Part shown: piece after piece, positions 24,493-33,454 of the stretch | Numbering within the stretch: the stretch's first letter is position 1 | Layout: the number at the start of each line of letters is the position of its first letter | NCBI RefSeq assembly: GCF_003315595.1 | Contig: NZ_QNQU01000030.1 | Location: 1-64,000, forward strand | Direction: 5' to 3' | Length of the DNA stretch: 64,000 nt | Source: Pedobacter miscanthi | Lineage (GTDB): Bacteria; Bacteroidota; Bacteroidia; Sphingobacteriales; Sphingobacteriaceae | The notes under the pieces: generated by a model | Database searches by the model: none | Told to the model about the DNA's origin: nothing | Seen by the model: the letters and a program-made list of their open reading frames with translations, nothing else | Program-made: the position numbers and the translations under genes

Positions 24493-26113
24493 ATACTTTT
24501 TCTCCGTTCAGATAGGTTTTTAATACTTTGGTTTTTAATATGTTCTGTGGTGTTGATTTTAAAATATCATTATCGAGGATTACAAAATCGGCCAGTTTAC
24601 CTTTTTCCAAACTTCCTTTCTCCTCTTCCTCAAAATTGGCTTTTGCTGCCCAGATTGTCATTCCACGTAAAGCTTCTTCTGGTGTTAAGGCATTTTCCAT
24701 CTGGAAACCACCCTTAGGGAATCCTTTTGCATCTTCTCTTACCGTTGCTGCATAAAACGTTAATAATGGATTAATGTTTTCAACCGGAAAATCGGTACCC
24801 AACGGAATCCAACCATTTTGCTTTAACAATTGTTTGTAAGCGTAGGCAGTTTTTAGCCTTTCGGCACCTAAACGCTGGCCGGCCCAATACATATCGGAAG
24901 TAGCATGCGTAGGCTGTACTGAAGGGATGATACTTGCCTTTCCGAAAAGATCGAAGTCTTTCGCATTAACCACCTGTGCATGTTCGATGCGCCAGCGCTG
25001 ATCGTTTTTACCTTTTAAAACTTTATTGTAAATATTAAGGATTACGCGGTTGGCCGAATCGCCGATGGCATGGGTACACATCTGAAAATGGTTGGCGGCA
25101 ATTTTTTGGGCCACCTCTTCAAAATGTTTGCGATCGCTTAACAGAAAACCGGTTTTATTCGGCATATCGCTATAAGGATGCAGCAAACAGGCGCCCCGCG
25201 AGCCCAGGGCACCATCGGCATAAACTTTAAAGGCCCTTACATTTAACCGGTCGGTTTTAATTGGTCCGCGACTAAACAGGTATTTATAATTATCCGGTTC
25301 ATCAGAAAGCATGACGTAAAGCCTCATTTTAAGCTTTTTCTCTTTCTGTAGTTTTTCGATAAATTCTACCGCCAAATAACTTAATCCGCAATCATCAATA
25401 GTAGTTAAACCAGCGGCAAAACAGTTTTGCTGTGCATCAGTAAATATTTTTTCGGCAAGTTTGGCATCCGGCATCGGGATTTTTTCTCCCACAAGTTTTA
25501 CCGCATTATCAATCAAAACACCGGTCAGTTTTCCATTTTGGGTAAGCATATCGCCTCCAACCAGTTTCTTTTCGCCTTTAATACCCGCATCATCGAAAGC
25601 TTTCTGGTTGGCAATAGCAGCATGACCATCAATGCGTTTCAAAAATACCGGGCGATCTGGGAAAAGGGCTGTCAGTTTTTCGTTTGTGGGGAAATTTTTA
25701 TCGGCCCAATCGTTTTGATCCCAGCCGTTACCAATCAGCCAGCCATCGGGATGGGTTTTGGCAAAAGCAGTTAAACGGGCGAGCACTTCATCCCATGATT
25801 TTGTTTCCCTTAAATCGGCTGTTTGTAAACTCTGCCCGTAGCCAAAAAAGTGGGCATGGGCATCAATGAAACCCGGATAAACGGATTTTCCTCCGGCATT
25901 AATCTCTTCTTTAGCGGTATATTTTGCTGTAATATCGTCACTTTTACCAAGCGAAAGGATTTTACCGTTTTTTACGGCAAAAGCTTCAACCGTATCGAAT
26001 TTACTGTTAACGGTGTAAACTTTGGCGTTATAAACAATTACATCAACAGCTTCTTTTTTGGAACAGGAAGCAAACAGCAAAGCCAGTAAAAGGCCTGATA
26101 AGATGGATTTCAT
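24479..26113 (-). CDS. YtcJ-like metal-dependent amidohydrolase (lipoprotein)
   Basis: A 544-residue Amidohydro_3 protein. The leader ends in FASC with a lipobox Cys at 17, so it is probably periplasm-facing. The metal site begins with HAH (His86 and His88 in GFIDAHAHF); other family blocks are WLIGNGWDQNDW, HAIGDSANR with a further His, and GTDFPVENINPL with a conserved Asp. Family members hydrolyse amide or ester bonds of varied substrates. It is the first gene of an operon with the serine hydrolase, which suggests joint processing of cell-wall or peptide-like compounds. The true substrate is unknown. Confidence 0.9.
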   Translation of the reverse strand: MKSILSGLLLALLFASCSKKEAVDVIVYNAKVYTVNSKFDTVEAFAVKNGKILSLGKSDDITAKYTAKEEINAGGKSVYPGFIDAHAHFFGYGQSLQTADLRETKSWDEVLARLTAFAKTHPDGWLIGNGWDQNDWADKNFPTNEKLTALFPDRPVFLKRIDGHAAIANQKAFDDAGIKGEKKLVGGDMLTQNGKLTGVLIDNAVKLVGEKIPMPDAKLAEKIFTDAQQNCFAAGLTTIDDCGLSYLAVEFIEKLQKEKKLKMRLYVMLSDEPDNYKYLFSRGPIKTDRLNVRAFKVYADGALGSRGACLLHPYSDMPNKTGFLLSDRKHFEEVAQKIAANHFQMCTHAIGDSANRVILNIYNKVLKGKNDQRWRIEHAQVVNAKDFDLFGKASIIPSVQPTHATSDMYWAGQRLGAERLKTAYAYKQLLKQNGWIPLGTDFPVENINPLLTFYAATVREDAKGFPKGGFQMENALTPEEALRGMTIWAAKANFEEEEKGSLEKGKLADFVILDNDILKSTPQNILKTKVLKTYLNGEKVYEAK

Positions 26114-26198
26114 ATCGATAAAGATATAAAATTGAAAGCATTTGCTTTTGTAAATTCAGCTTTACAGATAGTTTAATTCCGCCTGGTTACACGGTACT

Positions 26199-26338
26199 GG
26201 TCTTAGCGTCCCGCTAAGACCTTGCAATAATTATTTTTTGCCACGGATGCACACAGATAAACACTGATAAGATATACTAAATCAAATTGATTGCTTCATC
26301 TGCCACGCTATCCCTGCCTTGCGGTTTGTAATGACGTG
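26199..26338. repeat. Hairpin plus composite TTGCCACGGATGC / ATTGCTTCA element
   Basis: A perfect hairpin GGTCTTAGCG-TCC-CGCTAAGACC occupies 26199-26221. From 26234 a composite element follows: TTTTTTGCCACGGATGCAC, an AACACTGATAAGA segment, then ATTGCTTCA and GTAATGACG. The same order of modules is found at 27218-27330 and at about 61888-61990. This 348-base gap has no gene. Confidence 0.65.
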
Positions 26339-26461
26339 ATGGAATCAATTACCAATAACCAAATTTCAATGTTCAAACAAACTAAGCGCCAAACACTATA
26401 ATCAGATTTTAGTTCTCAGATTAATTGGGCACTATTCGCCATTCGCTACCGCCCCTCTTCC

Positions 26462-27022
26462 TTAAAAAAACGGAATGGCTGGTTTATAAATGACTTCTTT
26501 CAATTTTTTGCTGCGAAGGGTATTTATGAGAATAAGCACAAAATTTAAGGGATATAAACCGCACATAACCCAAAAGATATAGTTACCAAAAATCCCCCCC
26601 ATGTGCATTATTTTAAAGAATATGAACATCACGTATATTAACGATATAGCAAGTGTCCATGTAGCCTGAAAATTGAGCAGCTTTTTACCGGTTTCATTTA
26701 ACTTTTCGTCGCCGTTTCGCTTAAAATACCATAAAATTAAAGGCACAATAAAACCCAATACCGGAAAAATAAGAAAACTTAATGCAGAGAAATTTAAAAG
26801 CGGAATAAGATACGTTTCCTCTTTTTCAGTCTTACTGGTTAAATCCATTGGCTTTAAACCAAAAACCTGGGCCAACCTAATCAGGGTATCGCCCCGTGCG
26901 CCTGTTTCGTTCTGTTCGATACGCTGAATGGTGCGTAAACTCAACTGGGTTTGCCTTGCAAGCTCTTCCTGACTGAAACCATGCTGGTTTCTAAGTTCTC
27001 TTAATTTATCAGATAATCTCAT
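26462..27022 (-). CDS. XRE-family HTH regulator fused to a DUF4870-like membrane domain
   Basis: A 186-residue protein. Residues 4-58 form an XRE helix-turn-helix (LRELRNQHGFSQEELARQTQLS, RTIQRIEQNETGARGDTLIRLA). The C-terminal half has three or four hydrophobic segments, including PVLGFIVPLILWYFKRNGDE and GKKLLNFQATWTLAIS, the pattern of DUF4870. A membrane-tethered repressor is implied, but the signal is unknown. It is a single gene: a long palindrome and repeats lie upstream, and a repeat-filled gap lies downstream. Related copies of a composite repeat lie on both sides. Confidence 0.85.
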   Translation of the reverse strand: MRLSDKLRELRNQHGFSQEELARQTQLSLRTIQRIEQNETGARGDTLIRLAQVFGLKPMDLTSKTEKEETYLIPLLNFSALSFLIFPVLGFIVPLILWYFKRNGDEKLNETGKKLLNFQATWTLAISLIYVMFIFFKIMHMGGIFGNYIFWVMCGLYPLNFVLILINTLRSKKLKEVIYKPAIPFF

Positions 27023-27102
27023 AATTTTTAACGATTGCGTTTGAACAAATGTAAAAGATCATTTTTAAATTAAAGGCCGACTTATTTACGGCATTTACGC
27101 GC

Positions 27103-27135
27103 CAAACGCAATTAATTATAATTAATTGATTGCGT
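27103..27135. promoter_or_regulatory. Candidate operator: long AT-rich palindrome upstream of the XRE gene
   Basis: CAATTAATTATAATTAATTG (27109-27128) is a perfect 20-base palindrome. Around it ACGCAAT (27106-27112) on one side and ATTGCGT on the other also pair, and another ATTGCGT lies nearer the XRE start codon. It is about 85 bases ahead of that start and could be the autoregulatory site. This is inference from position and symmetry only. Confidence 0.35.
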
Positions 27136-27215
27136 ATATCCTTCGACTCCGCTCAGGATGACATTCAAAATTAATGTCTTTCGCGGTGGTCTGTATCCCC
27201 ACAGACCACCTATTA

Positions 27216-27330
27216 CATTTTTTTTGCCACAGAGACGCGGATTATCACGGATTAGAAAGATGATTAAAAAGATTGCTTCACGCGACTTCACTTTTCCTGC
27301 CCTTCAGTACGCAATGAAGTGGCGGGAGCT
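27216..27330 (+). repeat. Composite repeat, second copy (right of XRE gene)
   Basis: The modules TTTTTTTGCCACAGAGACG, ATCACGGATTAGAAAGATGATT, AAAAAGATTGCTTCACG and ACGCAATGAAG occur in the same order as at 26234-26338, and the third copy at 61888-61990 is closer still. The rest of the 727-base gap (27023-27749) holds a CTTCGACTCCGCTCAGGATGACA fragment near 27140 and other repeat debris, but no gene. Confidence 0.65.
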
Positions 27331-27464
27331 AATAATAAATAATCAAATTCTAATTTACAGACAGGCTCAGCGCCATAGGCTAGTCGCTAAACCCTTTCCG
27401 CCAACCCGCGGGCTGTGTCCTCACAGAACACCAATCCTCTAATCTAGGCGTTCAGCATAACAGG

Positions 27465-27575
27465 CCTGAGTGAAATAAACCCGATGGGAACGGCATCCCG
27501 ATTTTTTCTATCGGGATACAGTGTACAGCGGGACTACCGGAACCGATTGACACAGAACCCTGCTTTTCAAAAAAA
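27465..27575 (+). repeat. Dispersed structured element, copy B
   Basis: This plus-strand stretch matches the minus strand of 15169-15270. It shows GATGGGAACGGCA, the hairpin ATCCCGAT-TTTTTCT-ATCGGGAT, then TACAGTGTACAGCGGGACTA and AACCGAT, ending in TGCTTTTC. Compared with copy A, one stem pair changes from T-A to C-G, keeping the fold. The element lies about 175 bases upstream of mutL, on the same strand. Confidence 0.7.
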
Positions 27576-27749
27576 TAAAAACCAAAGTGTAACCTTAATT
27601 AATTCTTCCACAGATTCACAACTTCGTTCAGAATGACAGTTAAGCAAATAAATCTATTTACCTACAGTCATTTACATGTTGAGTTTTAAACAAATCGGGT
27701 TCATTAAGCTTATTTTGCATAATTTAGCGAATTCACTTTGCCATAATAC

Positions 27750-29588
27750 ATGACTGATATTATTCACTTATTGCCTGATGCTGTTGCCAATCAGATTGCT
27801 GCCGGAGAAGTTGTACAACGGCCTGCTTCTGCGGTAAAAGAATTGCTCGAAAATTCGATAGATGCCGGCGCAGATAAAATTCAACTGGTAATAAAAGATG
27901 CCGGTAAGGCACTGATTCAGATCATTGATAATGGTTGTGGAATGAGTGTTACGGATGCCAGGATGTGTTTCGAACGCCATGCCACATCGAAAGTAAAAAA
28001 GGCTGAGGACTTATTTGCCATCCGCACCATGGGTTTTCGTGGCGAAGCCATGGCTTCTATCGCGGCAATTGCCCAGGTAGAGATGAAAACCCGCAGGCAT
28101 GAAGACGAAATCGGCACCTGTATTTCTATCGAAGGTGCACAGGTAACCAACCAGGAACCTGTAGCTACGCCTGCAGGAACGCAGATTTCGATTAAAAACC
28201 TGTTTTTTAATACACCAGCCAGAAGGAATTTCCTGAAAAGCAATCCGGTAGAAATGCGCCACATTTTAGACGAATTTCAACGGGTAGCATTGGCGCATCC
28301 GGGCGTATTTTTTAGTTTGCACCACGATGGTGTGGAAATTTTTAACCTGCCGAAAGGGAATTTAAAGCAACGCATTGTTCATCTTTTTGGGAATAATTAT
28401 AACGAACGTTTGGTTCCGGTTGAGGAAGAAACCACCATTATCAACCTTAAAGGTTATATCGGTAAACCTGCTTTTGCCAAGAAGACCAGGGGCGAACAGT
28501 TCTTTTTTGTAAACAACCGTTTCATTAAGGATCCCTATTTAAACCATGCGGTAAGTTCTGCTTTTGAGGAGTTATTGCCCGACGACAGTTACCCGCTTTA
28601 TGTGCTGTTTATCGAAATCGATCCTTCTAAAATTGATGTAAACGTACACCCAACCAAAACAGAAATTAAATACCTGGACGAAAAATCCATTTATGCGATT
28701 ATGAAATCGGCGGTAAAACGTTCGATTGGTCGTTACAACATTGCGCCAACCTTAGATTTTGATCAGGAAACGGGTTTCAGCAATATGATTACCCAAAAAG
28801 CAGTTGAAGATATTGTGCCACCAAGTATTAATTTCAACCCTGATTTTAATCCTTTTGCCAGCGATAAAAGCTCGGTATCGGGTTATGCATCATCACCAAG
28901 AAATTACGATGCGAAACCAAGTGCAAAAAACTGGGGTTCGCTTTACGACATCACCGAACAACCCGTAGTAGAACAAACTTCAATTTACGAGGACGAAACC
29001 GTTTTGGAAACCAAGCAAAAGCAGTATATGCAATTGCATAACCGCTATATTGTTTCGCAGATTAAGTCGGGTTTAATGGTAATCGACCAACAAATGGCAC
29101 ACGAGCGGATCCTTTACGAGCGTTTTCTCGTACATCTGGATGACCGCAAAGGCGCATCGCAGCAAAGTTTATTTCCGCAAACCATTACACTTAATGCCAA
29201 CGATTTTGAACTGGCCAAAAGTTTACTGGATGATATAAAAAGTTTGGGTTTCGATGTACGCGAATTCGGTAAAAATACGTTGGTAGTAGAGGGTGTTCCG
29301 GTTGATCTGGGCAGCAGTAACATTAACGAAACACAATTATTTGAACAGCTGATTGAGGGCTTTAAAAACTCGCAGCAAGAGCTAAAATTAAGCAAACGCG
29401 ATAGCCTGGCCCGGAGTTTGGCAAAAAACAGTGCCATTAAAGCAGGCACAAGCCTGGGACAGGAAGAAATGAATACGCTGATTGATGAACTTTTTGCCTG
29501 TAAAACCCCTAACTTTAGCGTGAGCGGTAAACCAATCATCCAAACCATTACATTGGCCGAGTTGGATAAGAAGTTTGAGAAGAGTTAG
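27750..29588 (+). CDS. mutL: DNA mismatch repair protein MutL
   Basis: MutL links MutS mismatch recognition to strand incision. The protein has 612 residues. The GHKL ATPase half is clear: LPDAVANQIAAGEVVQRPAS, KELLENSIDAGAD (metal and ATP binding), IIDNGCGM and RHATSK followed by GFRGEAMASI. The C-terminal dimerisation domain contains DQQMAHERILYE from residue 446, where endonuclease-type MutL proteins have DQHA(X)2E(X)4E; the His and Ala are replaced by Gln and Met, while both Glu residues remain. The end has FACKTPNF and SGKPI in place of CPHGRP. Incision activity is therefore likely but not certain. No mutS is adjacent. Confidence 0.97.
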   Translation: MTDIIHLLPDAVANQIAAGEVVQRPASAVKELLENSIDAGADKIQLVIKDAGKALIQIIDNGCGMSVTDARMCFERHATSKVKKAEDLFAIRTMGFRGEAMASIAAIAQVEMKTRRHEDEIGTCISIEGAQVTNQEPVATPAGTQISIKNLFFNTPARRNFLKSNPVEMRHILDEFQRVALAHPGVFFSLHHDGVEIFNLPKGNLKQRIVHLFGNNYNERLVPVEEETTIINLKGYIGKPAFAKKTRGEQFFFVNNRFIKDPYLNHAVSSAFEELLPDDSYPLYVLFIEIDPSKIDVNVHPTKTEIKYLDEKSIYAIMKSAVKRSIGRYNIAPTLDFDQETGFSNMITQKAVEDIVPPSINFNPDFNPFASDKSSVSGYASSPRNYDAKPSAKNWGSLYDITEQPVVEQTSIYEDETVLETKQKQYMQLHNRYIVSQIKSGLMVIDQQMAHERILYERFLVHLDDRKGASQQSLFPQTITLNANDFELAKSLLDDIKSLGFDVREFGKNTLVVEGVPVDLGSSNINETQLFEQLIEGFKNSQQELKLSKRDSLARSLAKNSAIKAGTSLGQEEMNTLIDELFACKTPNFSVSGKPIIQTITLAELDKKFEKS

Positions 29589-29589
29589 T

Positions 29590-29882
29590 TTGGAGTTCGG
29601 AGCTGGGAGTTTGGAGGAAAAGACTAAAGGGGAAAGTCGGAGGTCCGGGGTCGGAAAATCGAAGATTGGAGGCCAAAGACTAAAGGTTGGAAGCCGGAAG
29701 TTAGCCAGTGTTTAAAATCCACGCGGCCAGTCCGTCCCCCTTTGAAGGGGGCAGGGGGATGAAAAATTGAAGGGAATGAAAAACGAGGCGGTGGGGATGA
29801 AAAGCTGCATGGAGTTAACCAGTTAACCCAAACCAACAACAACAGTTAACCAATTTAAACAGTTAACCATTTTAGAAATTAA
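29590..29882. repeat. Gap with purine-rich words and one PPAPFKGG-type palindrome
   Basis: Between mutL and the rhomboid genes, 29590-29720 is a purine-rich run of GTTTGGAGTT, GGTCGGAAAATCG and similar words. At 29731-29762 TCCCCCTTTGAAGGGGG plus CAGGGGGATGAAA is the reverse complement of the element that is amplified at 53.6-54.5 kb. The last 60 bases repeat AGTTAACC several times (29813-29876). No gene is seen. Confidence 0.55.
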
Positions 29883-30596
29883 ATGAACAACATATATATT
29901 CCACCGGTAGTAAAAAACCTACTGATTATTAACATTTTATTTTTCATTGGCACTTTGGTGTTCAACGCTAACGATACCTATCCCCTTGTACAATGGTTTG
30001 CTGTTTACTATTTTGATTCTCCAAGCTTTAAAATCTGGCAGCCTATAACTTATATGTTTATGCATAGTCCGATTGATTATTTGCATATTATATTCAACAT
30101 GTTTGCTCTTTATAGCTTTGGAAGCATTCTAGAACAGCGTTGGGGGGCAAAAAAGTTCCTCATTTTCTATTTCATAACAGGCTTAGGTGCTTTAGGCTTG
30201 CAATGGGCTGTCCAATCCATAGAAATATACAACCAGATTGGTCACTTTATTCCTGATATTAACAAATACATACCTAAAAATCAGGCCGAAATAGGTCTTA
30301 TAAGGGATATCTACTTTGGTCCCATGTTAGGTGCTTCGGGTGCGATTTTCGGATTACTCGTAGGATTTGGTATGCTGTATCCAAACGCAGAGCTATTGAT
30401 TATGTTTATCCCGATTCCAGTAAAAGCAAAGTATATTATCCCAGTTTATATTGTAATTGAACTGGTTTTAGGAGTAGGGAAATTCCAGGGCGATTCGGTT
30501 GCACATTATGCTCACCTTGGCGGTGCTTTGATCGGCTTTATTCTGGTTAAGATATGGAAAGATAAAAAGGATACATTTTATACGCTTTATGAATAA
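29883..30596 (+). CDS. Rhomboid-family intramembrane serine protease (first of pair)
   Basis: A 237-residue rhomboid with about six transmembrane helices. The catalytic dyad is Ser152 in GASGAIFG and His211 in AHYAHLGGALIGF; the HxxxN-type loop HIIFNMFALYSFG is also conserved. Rhomboids cut single-pass membrane proteins inside the bilayer. It overlaps the next rhomboid gene by eight bases, and a third gene overlaps that one, so the three are a tight operon. The natural substrate is unknown. Confidence 0.93.
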   Translation: MNNIYIPPVVKNLLIINILFFIGTLVFNANDTYPLVQWFAVYYFDSPSFKIWQPITYMFMHSPIDYLHIIFNMFALYSFGSILEQRWGAKKFLIFYFITGLGALGLQWAVQSIEIYNQIGHFIPDINKYIPKNQAEIGLIRDIYFGPMLGASGAIFGLLVGFGMLYPNAELLIMFIPIPVKAKYIIPVYIVIELVLGVGKFQGDSVAHYAHLGGALIGFILVKIWKDKKDTFYTLYE

Positions 30597-31443
30597 TACT
30601 TTCAAAGATTTAAAATACAAGGTTTTTCAGTCGGGCAACCCACTGTTCTTTTACATTGGGATTAATATCATCTTATTCGTTATCATTGCTGTGCTTGGGG
30701 TACTCACCTGGCTTGGTGGCAATGGCGATATTCTTAGCCCGCTTGTTAGGGAATATGTAGGCTTACCGGCAAGCATTTCCAAACTACCGGAGCGTTTTTA
30801 CACCATTTTTACCTATATGTTTTTCCACGACGGGATTCTGCATATCCTGTTCAACATGCTCGGTTTGTTCTGGTTTGGAAATATTTTCATGAACTTCTTA
30901 AAGAGCAGGCAGTTTCATTTCGTATACCTTACCGGTGGTTTATTCGGAGGGTTATTTGCCGTAGCCGTATTAAATGTATTCCCTGTATATGCAGGCGGAC
31001 TGTCTGGTGTAACCATTGTTGGTGCTTCGGCAGCTGTAATGGCCATTATTTTTGCAGCGGCAACATTGGTGCCCGATTATACCATTATGCTGCTCTTTTT
31101 TGGAGAGGTTAAAATTAAATGGATTGCTATTATTTATTTCTTCCTCGATTTTATTTCAATAGGTTCGGTTAATGCAGGCGGAAGTTTAGCCCACATTGGT
31201 GGTGCGTTATTGGGCTTTGTTTATATCAAACGACTTCAAAGCGGAAGCGACTGGAGCAAATTATTTGAGCGTAAACCAAAATTAAAGGTGGTTAGAAATG
31301 AAAAACCTGTTAAAAAGCCCGAATTTAAAGGCGGAGTTTCGCAACAGGAAATAGATGCCATTTTAGATAAGATCTCTACTTCGGGATATGATAAATTAAC
31401 AGCAGCAGAAAAAGAAAAATTATTTAAGGCAAGCAAAGATTAA
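30589..31443 (+). CDS. Rhomboid-family intramembrane serine protease (second of pair)
   Basis: A 284-residue paralogue of the preceding gene. It has Ser147 in GASAAVMAI and His202 in LAHIGGALLG, with HILFNMLGLFWFGN in the loop, so the dyad is intact. It carries an extra cytosolic tail of about 65 residues ending in QEIDAILDKIS and KLTAAEKEKLFKASKD, a small domain often found at the end of Bacteroidota rhomboids (DUF6576-like). The start lies inside the end of the first rhomboid gene and its stop codon shares a base with the next start, showing translational coupling. Confidence 0.93.
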   Translation: MNNTFKDLKYKVFQSGNPLFFYIGINIILFVIIAVLGVLTWLGGNGDILSPLVREYVGLPASISKLPERFYTIFTYMFFHDGILHILFNMLGLFWFGNIFMNFLKSRQFHFVYLTGGLFGGLFAVAVLNVFPVYAGGLSGVTIVGASAAVMAIIFAAATLVPDYTIMLLFFGEVKIKWIAIIYFFLDFISIGSVNAGGSLAHIGGALLGFVYIKRLQSGSDWSKLFERKPKLKVVRNEKPVKKPEFKGGVSQQEIDAILDKISTSGYDKLTAAEKEKLFKASKD

Positions 31444-32558
31444 TGGCCACTAAAAAGAAGAAAAAGTATAATTTTCTGGATAAAATATTCCTGCCCATTG
31501 CCATTGTTGCCGCAATAGCTTTGTTTTTAGGAGTTTTGGCCGGAAATATGGATCCAAGGAAGCATGCGCTTATTGCTTTTTTCGGACTGGCTTTTCCTTT
31601 TGTTCTTTTTGGAAACATCATTTTACTGATCTGGTGGCTTTTAAGTAAAAAATGGATATTTGCGATAGCCACGGTAATTGTAATCGCGCTTACCGGAAAA
31701 ACATTAAAAGCAACTTTTGCCATCGGCGGTGATGAAGGTCCGGCAGAAAAAGCAGATAACAGCATCAGAATGATGACTTATAACGTGCATAGCTTTAAAC
31801 TTTACGGCGAAGACAATACCGAATCGGTTAAAGAAAAAATGCTTCAGGTGGTGAAAGATCAAAATCCCGATATTATTTGTTTTCAGGAGTTTTTTACGCG
31901 TTATAAAGGTGCATTCGATACGGTAGATAGTTTAAAAGCACTGTTAAATACCAAATATTATTATTTTGTTCCAACCAACAAAAACGATTACGAAGCCACT
32001 GGTTTAGCTATTTTCTCTAAATTCCCCATTAAAAATTCAGGCAAAATCCCATTTGTTACCGGCTACCCGGGCAATATGAGCATATATACCGATTTAAACA
32101 TTAAAGGCAAAACATTGAGGATTTACAATGTGCATTTCCAGTCTATTTCTTTTGAAAAACAGGATTACGAATACCTGGATAAGGTAAAGGAAATGAATAC
32201 AGAGCTAAGACCATCCAAACGCATTTTAAGTATGCTGAAGAGTGCCTTTTTAAAGCGAAGCGGTCAGGTTGATATCATGAAAAAAGAAATGGCAACCTGT
32301 AAAACACCTTATTTAATTGCCGGCGATTTTAACGATACACCGGCATCTTACGTGGTAACCCAGATTACCGCTGGTTTAAACAACAGCTTCATAAAAAAAG
32401 GAAACGGTTTCGGCAAAACCTATAATGGCAAATTCCCTAATTTCCAGATTGATTATATTGCCACATCAAAAGAATTGGAAGTATTAAACTATAAAATTAC
32501 ACAAGCTAAATTGTCGGATCACTTTCCGGTACGCAGCGATTTAAGGTTTTTGCCTTAA
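31443..32558 (+). CDS. Membrane-anchored endonuclease/exonuclease/phosphatase family protein
   Basis: A 371-residue protein with three transmembrane segments in the first 90 residues and an EEP-fold catalytic domain after them. Catalytic motifs are YNVHSF, CFQEFF (metal-binding Glu), IAGDFNDTP (Asp and Asn) and SDHFPV with the C-terminal His. The fold serves nucleases, phosphatases and sphingomyelinases; this periplasm-facing version could act on nucleic acid or phosphoesters and is often seen next to rhomboids in this phylum. Its ATG overlaps the rhomboid stop codon (TAATG). A weak gap with short tandem repeats follows. Confidence 0.88.
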   Translation: MATKKKKKYNFLDKIFLPIAIVAAIALFLGVLAGNMDPRKHALIAFFGLAFPFVLFGNIILLIWWLLSKKWIFAIATVIVIALTGKTLKATFAIGGDEGPAEKADNSIRMMTYNVHSFKLYGEDNTESVKEKMLQVVKDQNPDIICFQEFFTRYKGAFDTVDSLKALLNTKYYYFVPTNKNDYEATGLAIFSKFPIKNSGKIPFVTGYPGNMSIYTDLNIKGKTLRIYNVHFQSISFEKQDYEYLDKVKEMNTELRPSKRILSMLKSAFLKRSGQVDIMKKEMATCKTPYLIAGDFNDTPASYVVTQITAGLNNSFIKKGNGFGKTYNGKFPNFQIDYIATSKELEVLNYKITQAKLSDHFPVRSDLRFLP

Positions 32559-32582
32559 TCATCATCTTTAACTCCCGTTGAC

Positions 32583-32645
32583 TGAAGTCAACGGCTATAA
32601 TGAAGTCAACGGCTATAATGAAGTTAACGGCTATAATGAAGTTAA
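32583..32645 (+). repeat. Short tandem repeat, 18-bp unit, three and a half copies
   Basis: TGAAGTCAACGGCTATAA is repeated at 32583, 32601 and 32619 with a partial fourth copy. Around it GTTGACTGAAGTCAAC and GTCGACTTCAGTCGAC form small palindromes (to about 32678). The short ORF across it encodes only the repeat and is not a gene. The remaining bases up to the nitroreductase gene are unremarkable. Confidence 0.8.
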
Positions 32646-32771
32646 CTCAATCTTTACCGTCGACTTCAGTCGACGGAACCGCTAATTTTATTTTCTTACC
32701 ATACATCAACATAAGGCTTGCGGCTTATATGCATATTTGCTTCATAAAATTTAAAAAAAATATTCAAAAAT

Positions 32772-33404
32772 ATGAGCTTAATAGATGCCCTAAACTGGCG
32801 TTATGCCGTTAAGAAAATGAATGGTCAACCTGTTGAACAGGAAAAAGTTGATAAAATTATTGCTGCAGCACACCTGGCTCCAACTTCATCAGGTTTACAA
32901 CCATTTAAAGTAATTGTAGTAACCAATCAGGAGTTAAAAGAGAAAATTGCACCGATTGCATTTAACCAATCGCAGGTGATTGATTCTTCTCACCTGTTAA
33001 TTTTCGCTGCAAACGAAAACTATACCGAAGAAGGAATTGATGCCGTTTTTAACAGAATGAACTCTGAGCGCGGTTTACCTCTGGATACTACCGACGCCTA
33101 TAAAGCTCAGCTTAAAGGCATGATCTTATCGAGAACTGCTGAAGAAAACTTTAACCATGCTGCCCGTCAGGCTTACATTGGTTTTGGTATTGCCATTGCA
33201 GAAGCTGCTTTATTAAAAGTAGATGCTACACCAATGGAAGGTTTTAATGGTCCGGCTTTAGATGAACTTTTAGGCCTAGATAAAAAAGGATTAAAAAGCG
33301 TTACTTTATTACCATTAGGAAACAGGGACGAAGCCGGTGATTGGTTGGTAAACTTAAAAAAGGTACGTGCACCTAAAGAAGAATTCGTGATCGAATTTAA
33401 ATAA
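32772..33404 (+). CDS. NAD(P)H-dependent nitroreductase-family flavoprotein
   Basis: A 210-residue FMN oxidoreductase. The family start is typical: NWRYAVKKMNGQPV (FMN-phosphate contacts) and HLAPTSSGLQPFKVIVV. FNHAARQAYIGFGIAIAEAALLKVDATPMEGF and the final TLLPLGNRDEAGDWL are conserved nitroreductase/NfnB-like blocks. Such enzymes reduce nitro compounds, quinones or flavins in the cytoplasm. It is a single gene with a clear terminator behind it. Confidence 0.92.
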   Translation: MSLIDALNWRYAVKKMNGQPVEQEKVDKIIAAAHLAPTSSGLQPFKVIVVTNQELKEKIAPIAFNQSQVIDSSHLLIFAANENYTEEGIDAVFNRMNSERGLPLDTTDAYKAQLKGMILSRTAEENFNHAARQAYIGFGIAIAEAALLKVDATPMEGFNGPALDELLGLDKKGLKSVTLLPLGNRDEAGDWLVNLKKVRAPKEEFVIEFK

Positions 33405-33430
33405 CAGGCAAACACCATTATATTAAAACG

Positions 33431-33448
33431 GGCCGCTTTTTAGTGGCC
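33431..33448 (+). terminator. Terminator after the nitroreductase gene
   Basis: GGCCGCT (33431-33437) and AGTGGCC (33442-33448) pair with one G-U and a four-base loop, followed by TTTTTTAT. It lies 26 bases beyond the stop codon. Confidence 0.85.
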
Positions 33449-33454
33449 TTTTTT

